A stretch of DNA of 64,000 nt from Cellulomonas sp. Root485 (GTDB taxonomy: Bacteria > Actinomycetota > Actinomycetes > Actinomycetales > Cellulomonadaceae). The stretch spans positions 384,981 to 448,980 of the forward strand of contig NZ_LMFC01000003.1 in the NCBI RefSeq assembly GCF_001426705.1, given 5' to 3'. Positions 24,707 through 34,076 of the stretch are shown in pieces. Under the pieces are notes generated by a model, which saw only the letters and a program-made list of their open reading frames with translations, was not told where the DNA came from and searched no databases. A program made the translations under genes and the position numbers. The number at the start of each line of letters is the position of its first letter. Within the stretch, counting starts at the first letter, position 1.

Positions 24707-25108
24707 TCAGTCTCGGGGGTCGTCGTCGTCCGGGCGACCCTGGTCCCGCACCTGCGCACGTTCCTGGTCGTCGGTCAGCTCGTCGACCACCAGGAGGTCG
24801 CTGCGGACCTTGCCCGTCCGGTAGCCGGCGCGGCCGACCATATGCGCCGCCACGGGTGCGGTGAGCATCTGGAACACCGCCACGAGCACCAGCGCCCACA
24901 CCGCGCCGCCCGACCGCAGCCGCAGCGCGAGGCCGATCAGCACGAGCGCGAGACCGAGCACCTGCGGCTTGGTGCCCGCGTGCATGCGCGCCAGCAGGTC
25001 GGGGAAGCGCAGCACGCCGACCCCGGCCGCGAACGCGAGGAACGCCCCGCCGAGCAGGCACACCGCCGAGGCGACGTCGGCGACGGTCGTCCACTGGTCC
25101 TGCGTCAT
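24707..25108 (-). CDS. mrpG: Mrp Na+/H+ antiporter subunit G
   Basis: A 133-residue subunit with three membrane segments (VASAVCLLGGAFLAFAAGVGVL first) and the family motif RFPDLLARMHAGTKPQVLG. A charged C-terminal tail of about 30 residues is extra. It belongs to the cytoplasmic-membrane Mrp complex, which exchanges Na+ for protons. The start overlaps the mrpF stop by four bases. Confidence 0.93.
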   Translation of the reverse strand: MTQDQWTTVADVASAVCLLGGAFLAFAAGVGVLRFPDLLARMHAGTKPQVLGLALVLIGLALRLRSGGAVWALVLVAVFQMLTAPVAAHMVGRAGYRTGKVRSDLLVVDELTDDQERAQVRDQGRPDDDDPRD

Positions 25109-25518
25109 CCCCGGACCTCCCCCTCGGCGCCGCCGCCGTGGTGCTCGTCGTACCCCTCGCGTCGACCCGTCCGGCGGGAGCCCTCGGCCTCGTCCTCGGC
25201 GTCCATCCGCTCGGCCTCCTGGGCGGCGATCTCCTCGCGCGTCCGCACGCGACCCTCGCCCTCCGGTTCCACGGCGGCGAACCGCGCGATGGTCACCGAC
25301 CCGACGAAGCCGACCAGCGACAGCACCACGAGGACCGGGACGACGTCGGTGCGGCGCTCGATCGCGGCGTACAGCGCGACGGCGGCGATCATCGTCGTCA
25401 CCACGATGTCGAGCGCGATGGTCCGGTCGAGCATCGACGGACCCTTCTCCGCCCGGACGACGGCCAGCACCGCCCCGACGGTGAGCAGCACCCCGCACAC
25501 CCACACGACGGCGGTCAT
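25105..25518 (-). CDS. mrpF: Mrp Na+/H+ antiporter subunit F
   Basis: A 137-residue subunit with three membrane segments. The conserved GPSMLDRTIALDIVVTTMIA holds the acidic residue typical of MrpF. About 45 hydrophilic residues, rich in Glu, Arg and Gly, are added at the C terminus compared with shorter homologues. Its ATG overlaps the mrpE stop (ATGA). Confidence 0.93.
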   Translation of the reverse strand: MTAVVWVCGVLLTVGAVLAVVRAEKGPSMLDRTIALDIVVTTMIAAVALYAAIERRTDVVPVLVVLSLVGFVGSVTIARFAAVEPEGEGRVRTREEIAAQEAERMDAEDEAEGSRRTGRREGYDEHHGGGAEGEVRG

Positions 25519-26069
25519 GTGCGCACCCCCACCAGCCCGGCCGCGACCAGCTCCTCGTCCGACGCGAACGCCCGCAGCACCCGCTCCTCCTGGTCCAGCA
25601 CCGACTGCCGTGCCGCCTCGATCCCGCCGCTCTGGCGCACGTCGAGCACGTGCAGGTAGAGCATCCCGGTCAGGCGGTGCGCCTCCACGACGAGCGAGCC
25701 GGGGACCAGCGAGCACAGCTCGGCGGTCAGCGTGAGGTACAGGTCGGAGTGGCTGCGCAGCTGCACGCCGATGACCGCGCCGCGCGGCACGTACCGCGGA
25801 CGGATCGCGATGAGGCTGACCTCGAACGACGCCTTCACCAGGTCGACGGCGAACCGCGCGGACAGCCGCAGGAAACCCAGCGGCCGGAACCGTCCGTGGA
25901 AGTCGATGGGCGCCATGCGCAGGCCGGTGGTCACGGCGAGCGCGATCAGCAGGCCGGCCAGCACGTTGCCCACCGACAGGTCGCCCCACAGGAAGACCCA
26001 CACGACGGTCAGCCAGACGATCGTCGCCCACTGGGTGCGCCACCGGTGCCGGCGCGGGTGCAGGCTCAT
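25515..26069 (-). CDS. mrpE: Mrp Na+/H+ antiporter subunit E
   Basis: A 184-residue subunit. It has hydrophobic N-terminal segments (ATIVWLTVVWVFLWGDLSVGNVLAGLLIAL), then VKASFEVSLIAIRPRYVPRGAVIGV and LTLTAELCSLVPGSLVVE, which are family hallmarks. The ATG overlaps the mrpD stop by four bases. Confidence 0.93.
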   Translation of the reverse strand: MSLHPRRHRWRTQWATIVWLTVVWVFLWGDLSVGNVLAGLLIALAVTTGLRMAPIDFHGRFRPLGFLRLSARFAVDLVKASFEVSLIAIRPRYVPRGAVIGVQLRSHSDLYLTLTAELCSLVPGSLVVEAHRLTGMLYLHVLDVRQSGGIEAARQSVLDQEERVLRAFASDEELVAAGLVGVRT

Positions 26070-27622
26070 GGCTGTCCCTCTGGCTGTTCCTCGGCCACGT
26101 CGGCCGACACGCCCTGCCCGCGCTCGCCGTCGGGCAGCACGGCGTCGACGTAGGGGGTGCGCTCGGTCAGCGACACGGCGGCGCGCTCGGTGTAGGCGTA
26201 CAGCGGGCCTGCCGCGACGGTGAGCATCAGGCCGACGACGATGAGCGCCGCGGTCGGGGCGACCATGCCGAAGGGCAGCCGCACCGGCGGCCGGGGCTCC
26301 TCGGGCGTCTGCCAGAAGGCCTTGTTCCACGCCTTGACCAGGGCGTAGAGCGTGAGCAGGGACGTCACGACGCTGCCGACGACGAGCACGTACGCCAGCG
26401 GGGTGCCCAGCTGCACACCGGCCTCGATGAGCCCGATCTTGCCCAGGAACCCGGACAGCGGCGGGATCCCGCCCAGGTTCATGGCGGGGATGAAGAACAG
26501 GATCGCGAGGACCGGCGTCAGCTTGGCCAGGCCGCCCAGCTTGGTCAGGGACGTCGACCCACCGGCGCGTTCGACGAGTCCCACCACCAGGAACAGCGCG
26601 GTCTGCACGGTGATGTGGTGGGCGACGTAGTAGATCGCGGCGGTGTACCCCAGGTCGGTCGCCAGCGCGATGCCGAACACCATGAAGCCGATGTGGCTGA
26701 CCAGCGTGAACGAGAGGAGTCGCTTGATGTCGTCCTGCGCGACGGCGCCGAGGATCCCGATGACCATCGTCGCCAGCGCCGCCCACATCAGGGCGTCGTC
26801 GAGCCGGCCGTCCGGGAACAGCAGCGTCTGCGTGCGGATGATCGCGTACACGCCGACCTTGGTCAGCAGGCCCGCGAACACCGCCGTGACGGGTGCAGGA
26901 GCGGTCGGGTAGGAGTCCGGGAGCCACGCGGACAGCGGGAACACGGCCGCCTTGATGGCGAACGCGAGCAGCAGCAGCACCTGCAGGACCAGCCGCACGC
27001 CGGGATCGATCTCCGGCAGCCGCAGGGCCAGCTGCGCCAGGTTCACCGTGCCCGTGGCCGCGTAGATCATCGCGATCGCCACGAGGAACAGCACCGAGGA
27101 CAGCAGCGCGACGACGATGTAGATGGTCCCCGCACGGATGCGCTCGCCGGTCCCGCCGAGCGTGATGAGCACGTAGCTGGCGGCCAGCAGGATCTCGAAG
27201 CCGACGTAGAGGTTGAACAGGTCCCCGGACAGGAACGCGTTGGCGACGCCCGCCGTCAGCACCAGGTACGTCGGGTGGTAGATGGAGACCGGCGCGGACT
27301 CCTCGTCGTCCTCGTTGCCCTGCGCGAGGGAGTACAGGAGCACGCAGAGGGTGACCGCGCTGGAGATGGTGAGCATGAGCGCCGAGAGCCGGTCCGCCAC
27401 CAGGTCGATGCCGACGGGAGCCGCCCAGCCGCCGACGTCCACGACGAGCGGGCCGTCGTCGGCGAGCACGAGCAGGGCCACGCTGGCGACGAGCACCAGC
27501 GCGAGCGCCACCACCGTGACGAACCGCTGCACGTTCGGCCGCCGGTAGAGCGCGAGCGCGAGGCCCGCGGCGGACAGCGGGATGACCACGGGGAGCGGGA
27601 CGAGCCAGGTGTAGTCGGTCAC
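26066..27622 (-). CDS. mrpD: Mrp Na+/H+ antiporter subunit D
   Basis: A 518-residue polytopic subunit related to NuoM/NuoN of complex I, with about fourteen membrane segments. The proton-channel Glu lies in NLYVGFEILLAASYVL. The Lys-bearing helix reads AFAIKAAVFPLSAWLPDSYPTAPAPVTAVFAGLLTKVGVYA when followed across positions 26840-26965. The GTG start overlaps the mrpC stop (GTGA). With MrpA it forms the ion-moving core. Confidence 0.95.
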   Translation of the reverse strand: MTDYTWLVPLPVVIPLSAAGLALALYRRPNVQRFVTVVALALVLVASVALLVLADDGPLVVDVGGWAAPVGIDLVADRLSALMLTISSAVTLCVLLYSLAQGNEDDEESAPVSIYHPTYLVLTAGVANAFLSGDLFNLYVGFEILLAASYVLITLGGTGERIRAGTIYIVVALLSSVLFLVAIAMIYAATGTVNLAQLALRLPEIDPGVRLVLQVLLLLAFAIKAAVFPLSAWLPDSYPTAPAPVTAVFAGLLTKVGVYAIIRTQTLLFPDGRLDDALMWAALATMVIGILGAVAQDDIKRLLSFTLVSHIGFMVFGIALATDLGYTAAIYYVAHHITVQTALFLVVGLVERAGGSTSLTKLGGLAKLTPVLAILFFIPAMNLGGIPPLSGFLGKIGLIEAGVQLGTPLAYVLVVGSVVTSLLTLYALVKAWNKAFWQTPEEPRPPVRLPFGMVAPTAALIVVGLMLTVAAGPLYAYTERAAVSLTERTPYVDAVLPDGERGQGVSADVAEEQPEGQP

Positions 27623-28113
27623 GGGCGCACCTCGCGCACCGTCCCGGGCGCGCCCTGGTCGGTCTCGTCGCGCGCTTCCGCCGCTTCCTCGTCCAGCGTC
27701 CCGGCGGCGACCTCCGTGTCCAGGTCGGCGAAGGCGCGCTCGTCGACGGCCGCGAGGTGCGCGATGCGGCGGTCCTCGACGTCGTCCTGCACCTCGTCGT
27801 GCCGGTGCAGCTGCCACGAGCGGTAGGCCAGGGCCAGCAGGAACGCGGTCATGCCGAGCGTGATGACGATGGCGGTCAGGACCATCGCCTGCGGGAGCGG
27901 GTCGCTCATCTGCCTTTCCGGCTCGTCGCCGACGATCGGGGGCCGACCGGCCGCGCCGCCCGCCACCAGGAACAGCAGGTTCGCGCCGTTGCCGATGAGG
28001 ATGACGCCGATGAGCACGCGCGACAGGCTGCGCTCGAGCAGCAGGTAGACGCCCGCGGCGAACAGCACGCCGATGGTGACGACGAGGACGATGTTCGGGC
28101 TCATGTCGATCAC
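27619..28113 (-). CDS. mrpC: Mrp Na+/H+ antiporter subunit C
   Basis: A 164-residue subunit homologous to NuoK, with three membrane segments (VLVVTIGVLFAAGVYLLLE; LIGVILIGNGANLLFLVAGG; LTAIVITLGMTAFLLALAY). About 60 charged residues follow at the C terminus, longer than in most homologues. The GTG at 28113 is chosen because it overlaps the mrpA stop by four bases like the other junctions of this operon; ATG at 28104 is the alternative. Confidence 0.92.
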   Translation of the reverse strand: MIDMSPNIVLVVTIGVLFAAGVYLLLERSLSRVLIGVILIGNGANLLFLVAGGAAGRPPIVGDEPERQMSDPLPQAMVLTAIVITLGMTAFLLALAYRSWQLHRHDEVQDDVEDRRIAHLAAVDERAFADLDTEVAAGTLDEEAAEARDETDQGAPGTVREVRP

Positions 28114-31100
28114 GGCACGCTCCCGTCCCAGCCGGCCGGCTTGGCGGTGGCACCGACCTGCGCGGGCACGTCGCCCTCGGCGTCGCCGCCGACCGCGTCG
28201 CCCCCGACCGGGTCCTCGCCCGTCTCGGCGCGACGGTCGATCTCCGCCCCGAGGCTGCGCAGGATGTCGAGCACCAGGCCGACGACCACCAGGTAGACGC
28301 CGAGGTCGAAGAAGAGCGACGTCACCAGGTGGAGGTCGCCGATGACCGGCAGGTGGATGTCGATGATCCAGGACTGCAGGACCTCGCCCCCGGCCAGCAG
28401 CGCGAGCAGGCCGACCCCGGCGGACAGGAACAGCCCGAGACCGAGCAGCAGACCCGGCTGCACGGGGGCCGCCTCGCCCAGCTCGTACCGACCGCCCGCG
28501 AGGTACCGGACGATCAGCGCGATGCCCGTCACCAGGCCCGCCGCGAAACCGCCGCCGGGAGCGTTGTGGCCGCTGAACAGCAGGTAGACCGAGTACACGA
28601 TCATCGTGTGGAAGAGCAGCCGGACGACGACCTCGAAGATCACCGACCGCCGCTGCGGGGCCAGGGTCCGTCCCGCGTGCAGCCACTCGCGGCCGCGCGC
28701 GGCGCTCGACGGCACCGCGGACTCGTCACGGTCGGCCACCATCCCGCCGGCGTCCACCGGGGCGTCGTCGCCGCCCGGACGCCGCAGCGCCGCCATGGGG
28801 TCCGGTACGCCGCCCCAGACGGCCCGCTCGGTGCGGGCCTCGTCGGCCCGGTAGATCGCCCCGGCCCGGCGCGAGAGGAAGACCAGTGACGCCACCCCCG
28901 TCGCCGCCACCAGCAGCACCGAGATCTCGCCCATCGTGTCCCATGCCCGGATGTCGACCAGGGTCACGTTGACGATGTTCTTGCCGCCCCCGAAGCTGTA
29001 CGCCTCCTCGGCGAAGTCCTTCGAGACCGGCAGGTGCATCCGCGCACCGGGTGCCACCAGCGCGATCCCGGCGACCGTGAGGCCCACGGCGAGCCCCAGC
29101 GCGAGGCGCACCCAGCGGCTGGCCGCGAGCGGTCGGTCGGAGAAGTACGGGGGCAGCCGGCGCAGGACCAGCACGAAGACGACCAGGGTCACCGTCTCCA
29201 CCAGCACCTGCGTCAGGGCAAGGTCGGGGGCGCCGTGCAGCAGGAACAGGCCGGCCACCGAGTAGCCGCCGATGCCCAGCAGGATGACGGCCTTGAGCCG
29301 GCGTCGCGCCCGGGTCACCAGCAGCGCCGACGCGATCACACCCGCCGCGAACACCAGCTGCGCGGGCGTGTCCCACCACCGGACCTGCGACGGGAAGACG
29401 GTGCTGGCCAGCGCCGTGCCGCCGACCGCCACGACGAACACGACGAGGATCAGTCCGAGGTAGAGCGGCAGCGAACCGCGCTGGGTGACCGCGGTGACGT
29501 CGGCCGCGACGTCGTCGAGCCGCCGCATGAACCGCCGGTACACCCGGTCCGCCTCGGGCCCGTGGTAGGCGGCGGTCTGCCAGCGCTCGACGCGGTCGCG
29601 GATCGCGAACAGCAGCGCGCCGGACAGCAGGATCGCGAGCGTCAGGACGAACGTCGGCGTGAACCCTGCCCACAGGACCAGGTGCCCGGGCTCGCCCTCG
29701 GGGTAGGTGTCCGCGTACGGCGCCAGCAGGTGCTCGCCCAGCTGCGGCAGGAGCGCGACGGCCAGGCCGAGGACCGCGAGGATCATCGCCGGCCACACCA
29801 GCAGCAGCGACGGGTGCGTGATGGGCGCGGGCTCGGCCTCGTCGTGCGCGGCCTCGTGGATCGAGGTGCCCGGCTCCGTCGACTCGCTCACGGCCTCCGG
29901 CACCACGGCGGGCTTGGTGGAGAACGCGCCCCACCACAGCCGCAGACCGTAGGCGACCGTCAGCACCGAGCCGACCGAGACCGCGACCAGCACGATCATC
30001 CCGGCCGTCGTGTCGTCCAGGTGTCCGAGCGCCTCGAGCCCCGCCTCCTTGGCGACGTACCCCGCGAACGGGGGCAGCCCGATCATCGACGCCGTCGCCA
30101 GGGCGCCCGCGAGCGCCGTCAGCTTGAGCTCGCGGCCGACCCCCGACAACCGCCGCAGGTCACGCGTGCCGGTGGCGGCATCGACCACGCCGACGACGAG
30201 GAACAGGGCCGCCTTGAACATCGCGTGGGCGCCGAGCATCGCCAGACCGGCGAGCGCGGTCGCCTTCGTGCCCAGACCCACCAGCAGCACGATGAGGCCC
30301 AGCTGGCTGACGGTGCCGAACGCGAGGATGAGCTTGAGGTCGTGCTGCCGCAGCGCCCGGTAGCCGCCGAGCAGCATGGTCCCGCAGCCGAGCACGACGA
30401 CGATCCACACCCACGTGGGGTCCGTCGAGTACGCCGGGGCGAACCGGGCGACCAGGTAGACACCGGCCTTCACCATCGCGGCCGCGTGCAGGTACGCGCT
30501 CACCGGCGTCGGTGCCGCCATCGCCGCGGGCAGCCAGAAGTGGAACGGGATGAGCGCCGACTTGGTCACCGCCCCGGCCAGCAGGCAGACGATGGCGACC
30601 GTCACCGCGGTGGTGCCCTGCGGGGGGTTCGCGATGACCTCCGACAGCAGGTAGGTGCCCGCGGCCTCGCCCAGCAGCACCAGCCCGACGAGCATCGCCA
30701 GGCCGCCCGCGGTCGTGATGACGATGGCCTGCATGGCCGCGCGCCGGCTCGCCTTGCGCTCGGCGTAGTGGCCGATGAGCAGGTACGACGTGACCGTCGT
30801 GAGCTCCCAGAACGTGAACAGCAGCAGCAGGTCGTCGGCGGTGACCAGGCCGAGCATCGCGCCGCTGAACGCGACGAACACGCCACCGAAACGGCCCAGC
30901 CCCGACGCGCTCGTCTTGAAGTACGCCGCGCAGTAGATGAGCACCAGGGCGCCGACGCCGCCGACGATCAGCGTCATCAGCCAGGACAGCGTGTCCAGCC
31001 GGAACGTGAGATCCAGGCCGAGGACGGGGATCCACTCGACGTTCTCGACCGGGCCGTTCCCGGCCTGCACGCGCGACGTCCACGACAGCGCCCACACGGC

Positions 31101-31211
31101 GGCGGAGGCGGGGGCGAGCGCGAGGACCCAGAACGCCTTACGGCCCATCCAGCGGACCAGAGCGGGCGCGACGACGGCTGCAGCCAGGTGAACGGCGAGC
31201 AGCAGAAGCAC
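28110..31211 (-). CDS. mrpA: Mrp Na+/H+ antiporter subunit A fused to B domain
   Basis: A 1033-residue polytopic subunit. Residues about 1-560 are the NuoL-like antiporter part (TFWELTTVTSYLLIGHY, with the functional Glu; FHFWLPAAMAAPTPVSAYLHAAAMVKAGVYL across 30440-30535). A MrpA C-terminal section with the MrpB-like domain follows (VYLLFSGHNAPGGGFAAGLV near residue 880). B is therefore fused to A, which leaves a six-gene operon A-C-D-E-F-G. GTG start with GGAG six bases upstream. Confidence 0.94.
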   Translation of the reverse strand: MLLLLAVHLAAAVVAPALVRWMGRKAFWVLALAPASAAVWALSWTSRVQAGNGPVENVEWIPVLGLDLTFRLDTLSWLMTLIVGGVGALVLIYCAAYFKTSASGLGRFGGVFVAFSGAMLGLVTADDLLLLFTFWELTTVTSYLLIGHYAERKASRRAAMQAIVITTAGGLAMLVGLVLLGEAAGTYLLSEVIANPPQGTTAVTVAIVCLLAGAVTKSALIPFHFWLPAAMAAPTPVSAYLHAAAMVKAGVYLVARFAPAYSTDPTWVWIVVVLGCGTMLLGGYRALRQHDLKLILAFGTVSQLGLIVLLVGLGTKATALAGLAMLGAHAMFKAALFLVVGVVDAATGTRDLRRLSGVGRELKLTALAGALATASMIGLPPFAGYVAKEAGLEALGHLDDTTAGMIVLVAVSVGSVLTVAYGLRLWWGAFSTKPAVVPEAVSESTEPGTSIHEAAHDEAEPAPITHPSLLLVWPAMILAVLGLAVALLPQLGEHLLAPYADTYPEGEPGHLVLWAGFTPTFVLTLAILLSGALLFAIRDRVERWQTAAYHGPEADRVYRRFMRRLDDVAADVTAVTQRGSLPLYLGLILVVFVVAVGGTALASTVFPSQVRWWDTPAQLVFAAGVIASALLVTRARRRLKAVILLGIGGYSVAGLFLLHGAPDLALTQVLVETVTLVVFVLVLRRLPPYFSDRPLAASRWVRLALGLAVGLTVAGIALVAPGARMHLPVSKDFAEEAYSFGGGKNIVNVTLVDIRAWDTMGEISVLLVAATGVASLVFLSRRAGAIYRADEARTERAVWGGVPDPMAALRRPGGDDAPVDAGGMVADRDESAVPSSAARGREWLHAGRTLAPQRRSVIFEVVVRLLFHTMIVYSVYLLFSGHNAPGGGFAAGLVTGIALIVRYLAGGRYELGEAAPVQPGLLLGLGLFLSAGVGLLALLAGGEVLQSWIIDIHLPVIGDLHLVTSLFFDLGVYLVVVGLVLDILRSLGAEIDRRAETGEDPVGGDAVGGDAEGDVPAQVGATAKPAGWDGSVP

Positions 31212-31548
31212 GTCCGGCTCCGTCCTGTAGGGCGGGTGGTCGGTCGGTCGGGGTCGTCAGGTTCTCGAGGTCAGGCACAGGTGCGGGCACGCGTCAGGAG
31301 CGACAGAGAGCGCCCCCGCGATGCACTGAAGATTTGGTCAAGACTCTACCAACCGAATTCCCACACCTCCTCCCACGGGGCCGGGCGTCGGGCGTCGGGC
31401 ATGTCACGCCCGCACCGGGAATGCGCGGAGCCGCCCGGGCTCGCCACGGCGTTCACCGCCGGCCCAGCTCGTCCGTCGTCACCCACGAGTTCGGCTGGGA
31501 GTGACGAGTTCGGCGGGTGCGGGCACCCCGCGCCGCTAGCGTGGCGGC
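31212..31548. other. 337-bp divergent intergenic region
   Basis: Holds the upstream regions of the Mrp operon (leftward) and of the iron-sulfur oxidoreductase gene (rightward). I see a short inverted repeat TTGGT-N9-ACCAA at 31334-31352, which could be an operator of the Mrp promoter. A diverged copy of the 68-bp element lies at 31465-31511, and TAGCGT (31537-31542) is the -10 box of the rightward gene. No convincing coding sequence. Confidence 0.6.
31465..31511. repeat. Diverged, partial copy of the 68-bp element
   Basis: CAGCTCGT (31465) is followed after 12 bp by ACGAGTTC (31485), and a second ACGAGTTC lies 19 bp further on (31504). The spacing is that of the full element, but the motif is AACTCGT-like instead of GATCGT-like, and the first direct motif is not recognisable. 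It may belong to a second subfamily. Confidence 0.5.
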
Positions 31549-33627
31549 GTGACTGTGCTGCAGGTGGTGTGTCTCGGGATCGTCGTCGTCGCGACCGTGG
31601 TCGGGGTCGCGATCTTTGCGCGGGGAGCGCGCGAGATCGTGCGGACCGTGCGGGTCGGACGTGCGGCCGGTGGGCGGTGGACGCCCGTGGGGCCGCGCCT
31701 GGCGACGCTGACCCGGGAGGTGCTCGGGCACGGGCGGTTCCAGCACCGGCCGGTGGTCAAGGTGGCGCACTGGGTGGTGATGGTCTCGTTCCCGATCCTG
31801 TTCCTCACCCTGGTCACCGGGTACGGGCAGGTGGTCGATCCGGCGTTCACGCTGCCGCTGATCGGGAGCTTCCCGCCGCTGGAATGGGTGATCGAGGCGA
31901 TCGCCTGGCTGTCGCTGCTCGGCATCCTGGCGCTGATCACCCTGCGGATCCGGCTCGGTTCCCGGGCGAAGAGCTCGCGCTTCTTCGGGTCGAACCAGGG
32001 GCAGGCGTTCTTCGTCGAGGCGACCGTGCTCGCGGTCGTGCTGTGCGTGATCCTGCTGCGCGGGCTGGAGTACGCGCTCTACTCCGGGGACGCGTGGCAC
32101 TTCCCGCTCACCGCCTGGTTCGGGGCGTCGTGGATCGGCGCGGCCCCGGCGACGCTGGAGAACGCGATCGTCGTGATCGCGACCGTGAAGATCGTCGTGT
32201 CGATGTCCTGGTTCGTCGTCGTCGGCCTGCAGCCCACGATGGGCGTCGCGTGGCACCGGTTCCTCGCGCTGGTCAACGTGTACGCCCGCCGCGACCCGCG
32301 CGGTGGCGTCGCACTCGGTCCCCTCCAGCCGATGACTCTGGGAGGACAGCCCGTCGACCTCGCCGCACTGGAGGACCTTCCCGACGACGCCCGTCTCGGG
32401 GTCGGTGCCATCGAGGACTTCACCTGGAAGGGCCTGCTCGACTTCTCCACGTGCACCGAGTGCGGCCGCTGCCAGGACCAGTGCCCGGCGTGGGCGACGG
32501 GCAAGCCGCTGTCACCGAAGCTCGTCACGCTGGCACTGCGGGACCACGCGGCGGCCACAGCGCCCTACCTGCAGGAGGGCTCGGCCGACCACTCCGGTCT
32601 CGACCTGCTCGGGACCGGCGTCATCGACCCCGACGCCCTGTGGGCGTGCACCAGCTGCGGCGCGTGCGTGCAGCAGTGCCCGGTGGACATCGAGCACGTG
32701 GACGCGATCGTCGACATGCGCCGCTACCAGGTGCTCATGGAGTCGGCGTTCCCCAAGGAGCTCGGCGGCACGTTCACCAAGCTGGAGCGGCAGGGCAACC
32801 CGTGGGGGCTGCCGGCGCGCAACCGCCTCAACTGGGCGAAGGGACTCGACTTCGAGGTGCCGGTGGTCGGTGTCGACGTCGAGTCGGCCGCCGAGGTCGA
32901 CTACCTGTTCTGGGTCGGCTGCGCGGGCGCCTACGAGGACCGCGCGATCCGCACGACGAAGGCCGTCGCGGAGCTGCTGCACACCGCCGGCGTCAGCTTC
33001 GCGGTGCTGGGCGACGGGGAGTCCTGCACCGGTGACCCCGCGCGACGGGCCGGCAACGAGCTGCTGTTCCAGATGCTCGCGAGCGGCAACGTCGAGATGC
33101 TCAACGAGGTCGGCGCGCAGCGGATCGTCGTCACCTGCGCCCACTGCTTCAACACCATCTCCCGCGAGTACCCACAGCTGGGCGGCCGGTACGAGGTGGT
33201 CCACCACACCGAGCTGCTGAACACCCTGGTCGCGGACGGCCGGCTGACGCTCCTCGAGCCGACCGACGAGCGCACCGTGACCTACCACGACCCCTGCTAC
33301 CTGGGCCGGCACAACCAGGTCTACTCCCCGCCGCGGGACCTGCTCGGCGCCATCCCCGGCGTCCAGGTCACGGAGATGCCCCGCAACCGCGAGCAGTCGT
33401 TCTGCTGCGGCGGCGGCGGTGCGCGCGTGTGGATGGAGGAGTCGATCGGCACCCGCATCGGTACCGCCCGTGCCGAGGAGGCCATCGCCACGGGCGCCGG
33501 CGTCATCGCGACCGCCTGCCCGTTCTGCACGGTCATGCTGTCCGACGGGGTCGCGGCGTCGCAGACTGTCGGGGTGCCCGAGGTCACCGACATCGCCCTG
33601 CTGCTGCTCGACCGGGTGCGCGAGTGA
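31549..33627 (+). CDS. Membrane-bound HdrD-like iron-sulfur oxidoreductase
   Basis: A 692-residue protein. The first 230 residues form about five membrane helices like a nitrate reductase gamma subunit (haem b type). Two 4Fe-4S motifs follow ([13 protein letters not shown] and [13 protein letters not shown]). Two CCG domains come last ([13 protein letters not shown], then [14 protein letters not shown] and [12 protein letters not shown]). This is the actinobacterial (Fe-S)-binding reductase group related to heterodisulfide reductase HdrDE. Electron donor and acceptor are unknown. The GTG start is six bases after TAGCGT, so the mRNA is probably leaderless. Confidence 0.9.
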   Translation: MTVLQVVCLGIVVVATVVGVAIFARGAREIVRTVRVGRAAGGRWTPVGPRLATLTREVLGHGRFQHRPVVKVAHWVVMVSFPILFLTLVTGYGQVVDPAFTLPLIGSFPPLEWVIEAIAWLSLLGILALITLRIRLGSRAKSSRFFGSNQGQAFFVEATVLAVVLCVILLRGLEYALYSGDAWHFPLTAWFGASWIGAAPATLENAIVVIATVKIVVSMSWFVVVGLQPTMGVAWHRFLALVNVYARRDPRGGVALGPLQPMTLGGQPVDLAALEDLPDDARLGVGAIEDFTWKGLLDFSTCTECGRCQDQCPAWATGKPLSPKLVTLALRDHAAATAPYLQEGSADHSGLDLLGTGVIDPDALWACTSCGACVQQCPVDIEHVDAIVDMRRYQVLMESAFPKELGGTFTKLERQGNPWGLPARNRLNWAKGLDFEVPVVGVDVESAAEVDYLFWVGCAGAYEDRAIRTTKAVAELLHTAGVSFAVLGDGESCTGDPARRAGNELLFQMLASGNVEMLNEVGAQRIVVTCAHCFNTISREYPQLGGRYEVVHHTELLNTLVADGRLTLLEPTDERTVTYHDPCYLGRHNQVYSPPRDLLGAIPGVQVTEMPRNREQSFCCGGGGARVWMEESIGTRIGTARAEEAIATGAGVIATACPFCTVMLSDGVAASQTVGVPEVTDIALLLLDRVRE

Positions 33628-34067
33628 CCGGGCCGCGCAGCACCGAGCAGCGTCGGCAGGACGCCCTCTACCGGCTCGGGCACGACGTCGACGCGTGGGT
33701 CGCGACCACCGACACCGACACCGGCACACCCCGTCTGACGCCGCTGTCGTTCCTGTGGCACGACGAGGCACTGCTCTTCTCGACGTCGGCCGGCAGCCCG
33801 ACCGCGCGGAACCTGGCGACCAACCCCTCGGTGCAGGTCGGCATCGGCCTGACGCGGGACGTCGTGCTCGTCCAGGGGACGGTCGAGACGCTCCCGGCGA
33901 TCTCCGAGGAGCTCGGCGACGCGTTCGCGGCCAAGGCCGGTTTCGACCCGCGCACCCTGTCCACCGCCTACCCGTACTTCCGGCTCATGCCCCGCACGAT
34001 CCAGGTGTGGCGCGAGGAGGACGAGCTGGCCGGCCGCTGGGTCATGCGCGGTGGGGTCTGGCAGTAG
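33624..34067 (+). CDS. PNPOx-like flavin/F420-binding protein
   Basis: A 147-residue split-barrel protein. The pattern [46 protein letters not shown] matches (across 33690-33825) the pyridoxamine-phosphate-oxidase-like family, members of which bind FMN or F420. Its GTG overlaps the stop of the iron-sulfur oxidoreductase gene (GTGA), so the two are co-translated and may share a redox pathway. The enzymatic activity cannot be stated. Confidence 0.85.
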   Translation: MTGPRSTEQRRQDALYRLGHDVDAWVATTDTDTGTPRLTPLSFLWHDEALLFSTSAGSPTARNLATNPSVQVGIGLTRDVVLVQGTVETLPAISEELGDAFAAKAGFDPRTLSTAYPYFRLMPRTIQVWREEDELAGRWVMRGGVWQ

Positions 34068-34076
34068 CGACGGGCG

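Noticed and set aside
29034..33035. A very long plus-strand frame across the Mrp region
   Set aside because: Composition is typical of a frame opposite membrane-protein genes; the Mrp subunits on the minus strand are unambiguous.
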